Below, piece by piece: positions 7,694-14,026 of a DNA stretch of 15,009 nt. The position numbers and the translations under genes are program-made. Source of the DNA: Pseudomonadota bacterium (GTDB lineage Bacteria > Pseudomonadota > Gammaproteobacteria > Burkholderiales > SG8-39); contig JAJZUN010000017.1 in NCBI GenBank assembly GCA_021848555.1, positions 1 through 15,009 on the forward strand. Direction: 5' to 3'. The notes under the pieces were generated by a model that had not been told where the DNA came from, did no database searches, and saw only the letters and a list, made by a program, of their open reading frames with translations. The first letter of the stretch is position 1. Each line of letters opens with the position of its first letter.

Positions 7694-8673
7694 GCGAAAC
7701 CACCCCGACCCTGCATCTCTCGAGCGGCCCGCACATCGCTTCGGGCCGCACCACAGCCCAGATCATGTGGATGGTGAATCTGTCCTTGCTTCCCGCCTTG
7801 TTGTGGGCATGGGCGGTATTCGGCTGGGCCGTGCTCGCCGTGACCGCAGCGTCGATTCTCGGCTGTCTGGCCGCCGAGTACCTGGTCTGTCGCATTGCCA
7901 AGACCGCGTCGACGGTCTCCGACGGATCGGCATTCTGCTCTGGCCTGTTGCTGGCTTACACCCTGCCGCCGGCCATTCCGCTGTGGATGCCCTTCATCGG
8001 CGGCGCGCTGGCGCTGGTGTTTGCCAAAGGCCTGTTCGGTGGGCTGGGCTATAACATCTTCAACGTCGCGCTGGTCGGCCGCGCCATCATGATGGCCACT
8101 TTTCCGGTGGAAATGACGACGCGCTGGGTGGCTCCCGCTTTGGGCAAGGCCGATGCCGTTTCCGCCGCAACGGCACTGGCGCAGCTCAAGCTCGGCGGCC
8201 AGGAGGCGTTGGTGAAGATGCTCTCGGCATTGCCCGACGGCGCCCAAATCTGGTTCGACTTCTTCCTCGGCATGCGCGCCGGCTCGATCGGTGAAGTGTC
8301 AGTGCTGATGATCCTGCTGGGCGCGGCGTTCCTGCTGTGGAAGGGCATCATCAAGTTGTATATTCCGCTCAGCATCCTGGCCGGTGTTGCTTTAATGGCG
8401 CCGTTCTCGCCGGCGCCCGTGCTCTACATGCTTTCGGGCGGTCTGTGGCTCGGTGCCTTCTTCATGGCCACCGACTATGTGACCAGCCCGGTCACACCCA
8501 AAGGCCAGATCGTTTTCGGCATTGGAATCGGTGTGCTGACGGGCATTATTCGCAATTGGGGCGGCTATCCCGAGGGCATCTGCTACGCCATCATGCTCAT
8601 GAACATACTCACCCCGGCGCTGAACGACTGGTTCAGGCCCAAGCGCCTTACTGCCGACGGAGTGCCGTCATGA
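7690..8673 (+). CDS. rnfD: RnfD, FMN-carrying membrane subunit of the Rnf complex
   Basis: A 327-residue integral membrane protein homologous to NqrB. The start is a GTG within the GTGA overlap with rnfC, preceded by GAGAGGAAAG; open frame farther upstream is out-of-frame rnfC. About ten hydrophobic helices are visible. The flavinylation motif is DAVSAATALAQL with Asp155 and acceptor Thr161; it keeps the Asp at minus six but has Ala at the usual Gly position (SAAT for SGAT). LGYNIFNVALVGRA (about 119-132) and FMATDYVTSP with TPKGQIVFGIGIGVLTGIIR (C-terminal third) are typical of RnfD/NqrB. Its role is to carry electrons across the membrane as part of ion pumping. Confidence 0.95.
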   Translation: MSETTPTLHLSSGPHIASGRTTAQIMWMVNLSLLPALLWAWAVFGWAVLAVTAASILGCLAAEYLVCRIAKTASTVSDGSAFCSGLLLAYTLPPAIPLWMPFIGGALALVFAKGLFGGLGYNIFNVALVGRAIMMATFPVEMTTRWVAPALGKADAVSAATALAQLKLGGQEALVKMLSALPDGAQIWFDFFLGMRAGSIGEVSVLMILLGAAFLLWKGIIKLYIPLSILAGVALMAPFSPAPVLYMLSGGLWLGAFFMATDYVTSPVTPKGQIVFGIGIGVLTGIIRNWGGYPEGICYAIMLMNILTPALNDWFRPKRLTADGVPS

Positions 8674-9551
8674 GTGGAAAGATCGCAGACCAGGCGCCAC
8701 CGAGCGGGCGCGAAATGGTGATTATCGCGCTGGGCCTGACCGTCGTATGTTTGGTCGCGGCGATGATACTCGGTGGCCTGTATTTCGTGACCCAGCCGGC
8801 GAAGGAGCACAATCTGCACCAGCGCGAGGAAATCATGATTCGCGGCCTGCTCGGGCTGAGTCCGCAAGCGAGGATTCAGGAAGTGCGCCGTTACCTCAAG
8901 AGCGACGGCAAGGATTTGCAGGTCATCTACCTGACCGGGAAGAAGCTCGCGCAGCTGGAGCTGGATGGCAGGGAAGTGGCGGCGCTTCCCGTCCCTGGCG
9001 ACGTGATGGCAGCCAGTTCCGGTGAAATCAAGGACGAGTGGGTGAAGAAGCAGATCAAGGCAAGCAATCCGGACAACGTCAAGTATGCCGGCCGCTTCTT
9101 TGTCGGACTGGAAGGCGAGAAGCCCGCCGGCTATGTCGTCGAGGGCGTGACACTTGGCTTCAAGAATTGGGTGCGTTTTTTCATGGCGATCGACTCGGCG
9201 TATACCATCCAGGGCGTGGAGATTATCGAGCACGAGGAAGATCCGGGTCTGGGGGCCGAAATCGTGCAGCGCTACTTCAAGAACCAGTTCGCAGGCAGGG
9301 GTTTTGAAGACATCGAGAAGATCTCGGTCACCAAGGATCCGCTGCCCAAGGAGTGGCAGCTTGCCCTGGAGCAGCTTGGCGACATGCCCTTCCGGCCCTG
9401 GCTGGAAAAGTACAAGGAAATGCTGCCCAAGAATCCCAACATCTACGCGATCACCGGGTCGACCATCAGCAGCACGGCCGTTACCGTCGGCGTCAAGAGC
9501 GCACTCGCCAACTTCCGCAAGCGCATGAACATCGTGGGGAACTATCTATGA
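8670..9551 (+). CDS. rnfG: RnfG, FMN-binding subunit with an unusual flavinylation motif
   Basis: A 293-residue protein with one N-terminal membrane helix (about 15-40) and a periplasmic FMN-binding domain, homologous to NqrC. The start ATG overlaps the rnfD stop by 4 nt. It is longer than typical RnfG (around 200 residues). The extra length lies between the helix and the FMN domain. GYVVEGVTLGFKNWVRFFMA and EHEEDPGLGAEI are typical of the family. The flavin-attachment site should read D-x-x-S/T-G-A-T; here it is YAITGSTISSTAV with presumed acceptor Thr265, so the Asp is Tyr259 and the Ala is Ser264. Whether ApbE still modifies this site is open. It is likely part of the same complex because gene position and coupling are intact. 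Confidence 0.93.
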   Translation: MSGKIADQAPPSGREMVIIALGLTVVCLVAAMILGGLYFVTQPAKEHNLHQREEIMIRGLLGLSPQARIQEVRRYLKSDGKDLQVIYLTGKKLAQLELDGREVAALPVPGDVMAASSGEIKDEWVKKQIKASNPDNVKYAGRFFVGLEGEKPAGYVVEGVTLGFKNWVRFFMAIDSAYTIQGVEIIEHEEDPGLGAEIVQRYFKNQFAGRGFEDIEKISVTKDPLPKEWQLALEQLGDMPFRPWLEKYKEMLPKNPNIYAITGSTISSTAVTVGVKSALANFRKRMNIVGNYL

Positions 9552-10192
9552 GCACGAATAGACCGCCGCCGCCCGTGTCGACGATGCTGATGCGCGGGCT
9601 GTTCGAAGAGAATCCGATCTTTCGCTTGGCCTTGAGTCTGTGCCCGGCCGTGGCGGTGACCACCTCGGTGAAAAACGGCCTGATGCTCGGGGTCGCCGTG
9701 CTCGTGGTGCAGGTGCTCTCGAGCATGTCCGCCTCCCTGGTAAAGCACGTCATCAACCCGAAAATCCGCATTCCGGTATTTACCCTGCTCATCGCCATCT
9801 GGGTAAGCGCCATGGACATGATCCTGGCCGCCTATTTCTCGGACATTTACCAGCAGGTCGGGCTGTACGTGAAACTGATCGTCGCCTTTGCTATCATCAT
9901 TTCGCGCATGGAACTGTTTTCCATGAAACACAGCGTCGTGCCGAGCTTCTGGGATGGTCTGGGCATGGGTCTGGGCTTCCTCGTCGGCCTGGTGCTGGCT
10001 GGCGCTTTTCGGGAACTGCTGGGCAGCGGCAGCATTTTCGGCATCGCCGTGCTCCCGTTCAAACCTTTGCTGCTGGTCGTGCTTCCGGCCGGCGGATTTT
10101 TCACGATTGGACTGATCATGGCCATGTTCAATTGGGTCGACGTCAGGCGGGGCCACAAGTTGCCCTCGGGCGGAGGAGGCGCACATGGCTGA
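9548..10192 (+). CDS. rnfE: RnfE, membrane subunit lacking the second conserved cysteine
   Basis: The 214-residue protein has six hydrophobic helices and is homologous to NqrD. The ATG overlaps the rnfG stop by 4 nt. The first half-motif is intact: LSLCPAVAVTTSVKNG with Cys32. The second half-motif, usually LIVxNC followed by GRAEAF, here reads LIVAFAIIISRMELF, so Ala115 stands where the second cysteine is expected. Cys32 is the only cysteine in the protein. In characterised Rnf and Nqr complexes, two cysteines from each of RnfA and RnfE (NqrE and NqrD) hold an iron or [2Fe-2S] centre inside the membrane. Other family hallmarks (MDMILAAY, FRELLGSGSIFG, AGGFFTIGLIMA) are present, so it is an intact gene, not a decayed one. 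Confidence 0.93.
   Translation: MSTNRPPPPVSTMLMRGLFEENPIFRLALSLCPAVAVTTSVKNGLMLGVAVLVVQVLSSMSASLVKHVINPKIRIPVFTLLIAIWVSAMDMILAAYFSDIYQQVGLYVKLIVAFAIIISRMELFSMKHSVVPSFWDGLGMGLGFLVGLVLAGAFRELLGSGSIFGIAVLPFKPLLLVVLPAGGFFTIGLIMAMFNWVDVRRGHKLPSGGGGAHG
10172..10179 (+). promoter_or_regulatory. Strong ribosome binding site that fixes the long RnfA start
   Basis: GGAGGAGG lies 5 nt before the ATG at 10185 and within the end of rnfE. No comparable site precedes the internal ATG at 10437 that would give a normal-length RnfA, so the N-terminally extended form is favoured. Confidence 0.8.
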
Positions 10193-11012
10193 CGCAAAAG
10201 TAGTCTCACCCCACGAGATCCTGGTCGAGGGCGCGCTGCCGGCCGATGTGACGGCGATACGCCTGGTGCGCACAACGGACGCCGACCTTCCGCTGGCAGT
10301 GGCTTCAGTGAAGCCGGCGCAGAAGCCGAATACCACCCTCGTGACCACGACCGAAACGCTCACCAGGCAGGATCACTACATGCTCACTGCCAAGGGTATC
10401 GATCAACCCTGGGATATCGCACCGTCGCCGCTGGCCATGGTGATTTCGGTCGTGATCGGTTCGGCACTGATCAACAACTTCGTGTTCACCCGCTACCTGG
10501 GGCTGTGCGTGTTCTTCGGGGTCAGCCGCAACAAGGACACCGCGATCGGCATGGGCGTCACCTTCACCATCGTCGGCCTGCTCTCCGGCATGATCTCCTG
10601 GGCGCTCAACACCTTCGCCCTGGTGCCGCTGAAGCTGGAATTCATGCAGATCATCGCCTTCATCGGCATCGTCGCCTGCCTGGTGCAGGCCACCGACCTG
10701 ATCCTGAAAAAGGTGAACCCGATCTTGCACAAGAAGTTCGGCATCTACCTGGTGCTGATCACCACCAACTGCATCATCCTGGCGGTCCCCTTGCTCAACG
10801 CGACCAGCGGCGCGACCATGCTGCAGGCCTTTGGGCTGTCGCTGGGCGCCGGTGTTGGCTTCGCGCTGGCCTTGTTCCTGATGAGCTGCGCCATCGAGAA
10901 AGTGAACATGGCACCGGTGCCTGTGGTGTTCAAGGGATTGCCGATCGCATTCATCATCGCCGGGCTGTTCGCATTGAGCTTTCTCGGCTTTTCCGGTTTG
11001 AAGGTGGCATAA
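10185..11012 (+). CDS. rnfA: RnfA with an approximately 80-residue N-terminal extension
   Basis: Residues from about 84 to 275 are a complete RnfA: ALINNFVFTRYLGLCVFFG with Cys108 and GIYLVLITTNCIILA with Cys196, the two cysteines that hold the intramembrane iron centre, over six helices. Normal RnfA is about 190 residues and begins at the first helix. Here residues 1-83 precede it, rich in alternating strand-like segments (HEILVEGAL, AIRLVRT, LPLAVASVKPA, TTLVTTTETL, HYMLTAKG), net acidic, with no cysteine, signal or helix. The strong ribosome site and the 8-nt overlap with rnfE support translation from this ATG. E. coli RnfA is reported with its N-terminus outside; if so, the extension would be periplasmic. 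Its function is unknown; a small beta-sandwich is inferred only from strand pattern. Confidence 0.93.
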   Translation: MADAKVVSPHEILVEGALPADVTAIRLVRTTDADLPLAVASVKPAQKPNTTLVTTTETLTRQDHYMLTAKGIDQPWDIAPSPLAMVISVVIGSALINNFVFTRYLGLCVFFGVSRNKDTAIGMGVTFTIVGLLSGMISWALNTFALVPLKLEFMQIIAFIGIVACLVQATDLILKKVNPILHKKFGIYLVLITTNCIILAVPLLNATSGATMLQAFGLSLGAGVGFALALFLMSCAIEKVNMAPVPVVFKGLPIAFIIAGLFALSFLGFSGLKVA

Positions 11013-11015
11013 GCT

Positions 11016-11921
11016 ATGGACTTGCTGCACATCGCGCTCTGGGGCGTCCTCGTCTTCACGACGCTCGGCCTGTTCTTCGGCATCGCACTGGCCAGTGCGG
11101 CGCGCAAGTTCCACGTCCCGGTCAATCCGCAGGTGGAGGAAGTGCGCGAGAACCTGCCGTCCGCCAACTGCGGCGCCTGCGGCTTTGCCGGTTGCCAGAC
11201 CTACGCCGAGCGGGTGGTCGAGGACGAGAATGTGTCGCCTTCCCTGTGTACCCCCGGTGGCAAAGTGGTGGCTATCGACATTTCCCGGATCACCAAGAAG
11301 ACCATGGGAGAGATCAAGGAAGTCGTGGCCATGCTGCGTTGTTCCGGCGCGGACTCGGTGGCGCGCAAGCAGGCCGAGTACGACGGCATCCATACTTGCC
11401 TCGGTGCCAATTTGGCGTTCGGCGGTTCCAAGGCCTGCAAGTACGGATGCCTGGGTCTGGGCGACTGCGTGCGCGTGTGCGCTTTCGACGCCATGAAGAT
11501 AGGCGCATCAGGCATCGTCGAGATCGACTACGCGAAATGCACGGGCTGCGGCCTTTGCCTGGACGTGTGCCCGAAGGACTGCCTGGTCAGTTATCCGCGC
11601 GCTTATCGCGTTGCGCTGACCTGCCAGGCCAAAGGCAAGGGCAAGGAGGTCAAGGAAACCTGCACCGTGGGTTGCGTGCGCTGCCAGGCCTGCATCAAGA
11701 AGTGCCCGGCCAAGGCGATTTCCATCGAAGCCAATGGCGTTCTCACTATCGACCACAAAGCCTGTTTGGCTTATGGGCCGAGTTGCGAAGAGATCTGCGT
11801 CACAGTATGCCCCACCGATATCATTCATCATCCGGGTCAGCAGCCGGACCCCAACAAGCCCAAGCCCAGGAAATCGGCCAAGCCAGCCGAAAAGGCAGAA
11901 GCCGAAGAAGAGGCGGCATAG
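11016..11921 (+). CDS. rnfB: RnfB, long polyferredoxin subunit of the Rnf complex
   Basis: RnfB receives electrons from ferredoxin. The 301-residue protein has one N-terminal helix (about 5-28), then the cluster-binding domain NCGACGFAGC (Cys52, 55, 60, and Cys78 later). A Cys-rich segment follows at 109-155 (Cys109, 128, 141, 145, 151, 155). CTGCGLCLDVC (175-185), CVRCQACIKKC (220-230) and CLAYGPSCEEIC (250-261, plus Cys265) come next. That gives room for five or six clusters. Escherichia-type RnfB is near 190 residues with fewer motifs, so this belongs to the long Acetobacterium/Clostridium-like form. The tail after about 273 is Lys/Pro/Ala/Glu-rich and probably disordered. AAGGTGG lies 8 nt upstream, and the gene starts 3 nt after rnfA. 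It ends the operon at a convergent, structured intergenic region. Confidence 0.95.
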   Translation: MDLLHIALWGVLVFTTLGLFFGIALASAARKFHVPVNPQVEEVRENLPSANCGACGFAGCQTYAERVVEDENVSPSLCTPGGKVVAIDISRITKKTMGEIKEVVAMLRCSGADSVARKQAEYDGIHTCLGANLAFGGSKACKYGCLGLGDCVRVCAFDAMKIGASGIVEIDYAKCTGCGLCLDVCPKDCLVSYPRAYRVALTCQAKGKGKEVKETCTVGCVRCQACIKKCPAKAISIEANGVLTIDHKACLAYGPSCEEICVTVCPTDIIHHPGQQPDPNKPKPRKSAKPAEKAEAEEEAA

Positions 11922-11922
11922 C

Positions 11923-11969
11923 CGCTGTCGCCGTCGCTCCGGGCTACGTTCTAAGCGCCGCCGACAGCG
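11923..11969. other. Inverted repeat directly after rnfB
   Basis: CGCTGTCG at 11923-11930 is perfectly complementary to CGACAGCG at 11962-11969, with a 31-nt loop. It starts 1 nt after the rnfB stop codon. No T-run follows. It may cap the 3' end of the rnf mRNA. Confidence 0.45.
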
Positions 11970-12003
11970 CGAACAGAATCAACCGATGCGTGGCAATACA
12001 CCG

Positions 12004-12080
12004 CATTCCGCGTGGGCTTCGGCCGAAGCATCTGCTTTTCGCTGTCCAAAAAAAGCAGATTCCTCACGCTGCGCGGAATG
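12004..12080. repeat. Nested inverted-repeat element between convergent genes
   Basis: An outer pair, CATTCCGCG (12004-12012) and CGCGGAATG (12072-12080), encloses two further dyads. One is the perfect 14-bp palindrome GCTTCGGCCGAAGC (12016-12029). The other is ATCTGCTTTT (12030-12039) with AAAAGCAGAT (12051-12060). As single strand it would fold into a three-way junction on either strand. It may be a bidirectional terminator for rnfB and the hydrolase gene, or a small REP- or MITE-like repeat. No transposase is in view, and copy number cannot be judged from one window. Confidence 0.65.
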
Positions 12081-12100
12081 ACACCTTATGGCGACTCTCG

Positions 12101-12916
12101 CTAAGCGAAGCTGTATTTCGCCAGCGCCGCGCGCCACGGGCCGTTAGCCAGTTTTTCGAAGCCCTTCGAATTCGGGTGCAGTTCGTTGTCCCAGTCGCTG
12201 TCGATATCCAAGCAGCCGCGGCTGTCCACCAGATGCACCCGGCGCGTATCGTCCTCGTAGGGCGCAAAGGTGTCGTGGATGCGGTCGATCAGGAGTCGCA
12301 CCAGGTCGCGGCGAAACTCCGGGTCGTCGCGCACCCCTGCCTGGTCCATCGCCGGCTTCAGCCAGGGGCCGAAAGGCAGGGCGATTCCGGCGATCTGCGC
12401 CGCTTTGCCGTTGGGCGGGGCATAGTCGTAGCAGTGCATGAACACCTGCGGGTGGCGCTCGGCGCTCTGGCCGCGCCAGGCCCAGCGGATATCGTGGATC
12501 ATCCTCCCCATCCAGCCGCTCAGGTTGCGCATCAGTGCGTCAAAACTCGCCTCGTCCAAGCATCTGCCCGGTGAGGCTATGCCGGCGCACCGGCTTTTCA
12601 AGGCGAGCGAGTAATCGACCGCATCGTTGCCCGCGCCGCTGATGAACACCGCCGAGTAGTACTGCGCGTTGGGCGGCCGGAGCTCGTTCTGGAATTCGCC
12701 GGCGTAGCGGCCCTCGACGTAATCTTCGAGCCGGGCGCCGACGTAGCCCAGCGAAAGGATATTGGCATAGCCGGGCTTGAGCACCCGGTCGGACAATTGC
12801 TGCAGCAGGTTGTAGCCCGTGGGCAGCGGGTACCAGAACCAGGAATCGCCGACGGCCAGGATCGAGGGAAACGCGCCCGGCTCGACCGGCGTTCCGCTTC
12901 CGTAGTAGACCGGCAT
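12101..12916 (-). CDS. SGNH/GDSL-type hydrolase, substrate unknown
   Basis: The 271-residue protein starts at the cat at 12914-12916, preceded on the minus strand by AAGGAG. An open frame continues upstream but is shadow of queE. The SGNH blocks are visible: AVGDSWFWYP with Ser25 near the N-terminus, GYVGARLEDYV with Gly60, SGAGNDAVD with Asn97, and DNELHPNSKGFEKLA with His247 near the C-terminus. The usual catalytic Asp three residues before the His is Asn244 here, while Asp243 is one residue further away. Serine-histidine dyads without Asp are known in SGNH enzymes. There is no signal peptide, so it is probably cytoplasmic. It is divergent from queE with only tens of bases between starts and convergent with rnfB, so no function can be read from the neighbours. 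Esterase or lipase-like activity is only a family-level guess. Confidence 0.82.
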   Translation of the reverse strand: MPVYYGSGTPVEPGAFPSILAVGDSWFWYPLPTGYNLLQQLSDRVLKPGYANILSLGYVGARLEDYVEGRYAGEFQNELRPPNAQYYSAVFISGAGNDAVDYSLALKSRCAGIASPGRCLDEASFDALMRNLSGWMGRMIHDIRWAWRGQSAERHPQVFMHCYDYAPPNGKAAQIAGIALPFGPWLKPAMDQAGVRDDPEFRRDLVRLLIDRIHDTFAPYEDDTRRVHLVDSRGCLDIDSDWDNELHPNSKGFEKLANGPWRAALAKYSFA

Positions 12917-12982
12917 GATTTTCTCCTTCAAAGCGGGAGCAACAAGGGTACTATGCTCCCCATTTTTGCCAGACTTGTCACC

Positions 12983-13633
12983 ATGGGCTACGCGGTCAAG
13001 GAGATTTTCTACACGCTGCAGGGCGAGGGCGCCCACAGCGGCCGGCCGGCCGTGTTCCTGCGCTTTGCCGGCTGCAACCTGTGGTCGGGCCGGGAGGCCG
13101 ACCGCGCCGCGGCGGTATGCCGCTTCTGCGACACCGATTTTGTCGGCACCGGCGGTTCGGGCGGCGGGAAGTTCGAAACCGCCGGAGAGCTCGCCGCCGC
13201 GGTGGAGGCCTTGTGGCCGGGCGCAGCGCGGCCCGCGCCCGACGCGGCAGAGCGCTTTGTCGTCTGCACCGGCGGCGAGCCGCTGCTGCAGCTCGATGCC
13301 GCGCTGGTCGCGGCCTTGCGCGGCCGCGGATTCATGGTCGCGGTGGAAACCAACGGCACGCTGCTTCCGCCCGAAGGGGAGTTGTGGCTGACGGTGAGCC
13401 CTAAGGCCGGCGCGGAACTCAAGCTGCGGCGCGGCGACGAACTGAAGCTGGTCTATCCGCAGGCCGGGGCCGAACCGGAGCGCTACGCGCAGCTGGAATT
13501 CAGGCATTTCTTTCTGCAACCCATGGACGGCCCGGAGCTGGCGCACAATACGCGCCAGGCCATCGGCTACTGTCTCGCCCACCCGCAGTGGCATTTGTCG
13601 CTGCAGACGCACAAACTCATAGGAATACGTTGA
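12983..13633 (+). CDS. queE: 7-carboxy-7-deazaguanine synthase (QueE)
   Basis: QueE is a radical SAM enzyme that converts 6-carboxy-5,6,7,8-tetrahydropterin to 7-carboxy-7-deazaguanine on the way to queuosine. The 216-residue protein begins [20 protein letters not shown]. Its cluster motif is CX14CX2C, from the Cys in FAGCNLWSG to the pair in VCRFCDTDF, which is diagnostic for the QueE group rather than CX3CX2[12 protein letters not shown] and AVETNGT are the SAM/substrate segments. I chose the ATG at 12983 because homologues start at this point. An upstream in-frame ATG at 12953 has a better ribosome site (AAGGG at 4 nt) and would add ten residues. queD follows with a 1-nt overlap (TGATG), indicating one operon. 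Confidence 0.95.
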   Translation: MGYAVKEIFYTLQGEGAHSGRPAVFLRFAGCNLWSGREADRAAAVCRFCDTDFVGTGGSGGGKFETAGELAAAVEALWPGAARPAPDAAERFVVCTGGEPLLQLDAALVAALRGRGFMVAVETNGTLLPPEGELWLTVSPKAGAELKLRRGDELKLVYPQAGAEPERYAQLEFRHFFLQPMDGPELAHNTRQAIGYCLAHPQWHLSLQTHKLIGIR

Positions 13634-13992
13634 TGGAAATCTGGAAGGCATTCACCCTGGAGTCGGCGCACCGGCTGCCCAACGTGCCCGAGGGGCACAA
13701 GTGCGCGCGCGTCCACGGCCATTCGTTTCGTGTCGAGATCCACGTGCGCGGGGAAGTCGACGCGCACATCGGCTGGGTGCAGGACTTCGCCGATATTTCG
13801 GCGATATTTCAGCCGCTGCACGCGCAGCTCGACCATTGCTACCTGAACGATGTGCCGGGGCTGGAAAACCCGACCAGCGAGAACCTGGCGCGGTGGATCT
13901 GGGACCGGCTGAAGCCGGCGCTGCCGCTGCTCGCGCAGGTGGTGGTGCACGAGACCTGTACCTGCGGCGCGATCTATCGCGGCGAGAAATGA
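13633..13992 (+). CDS. queD: 6-carboxy-5,6,7,8-tetrahydropterin synthase (QueD)
   Basis: QueD makes 6-carboxytetrahydropterin from 7,8-dihydroneopterin triphosphate, the step before QueE. The 119-residue protein is full length for the family. Zinc ligands are His13 in ESAHRLP and His29/His31 in VHGHSF; the catalytic Cys24 lies in [10 protein letters not shown], and the LDHCYLND and [10 protein letters not shown] segments are typical. [10 protein letters not shown] near the C-terminus carries the conserved Glu. The ATG overlaps the queE stop by 1 nt, so translation is probably coupled. queC and queF are not in view. Confidence 0.95.
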   Translation: MEIWKAFTLESAHRLPNVPEGHKCARVHGHSFRVEIHVRGEVDAHIGWVQDFADISAIFQPLHAQLDHCYLNDVPGLENPTSENLARWIWDRLKPALPLLAQVVVHETCTCGAIYRGEK

Positions 13993-14026
13993 GATTGACC
14001 ATTGCTGGGACAAACGGAGGAAACAT

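Noticed and set aside
10305..11393. Minus-strand open frame of 362 codons opposite rnfA and rnfB
   Set aside because: Asp/His/Gln-rich shadow of two well-conserved genes.
10505..12574. Plus-strand open frame of 689 codons across rnfA, rnfB and the hydrolase gene
   Set aside because: It runs in another frame through three conserved genes and through the structured intergenic region. No domain is visible.
12917..13651. N-terminal extension of the hydrolase gene to 516 codons
   Set aside because: The extra part is antisense to queE, and a good ribosome site and start lie at 12916.
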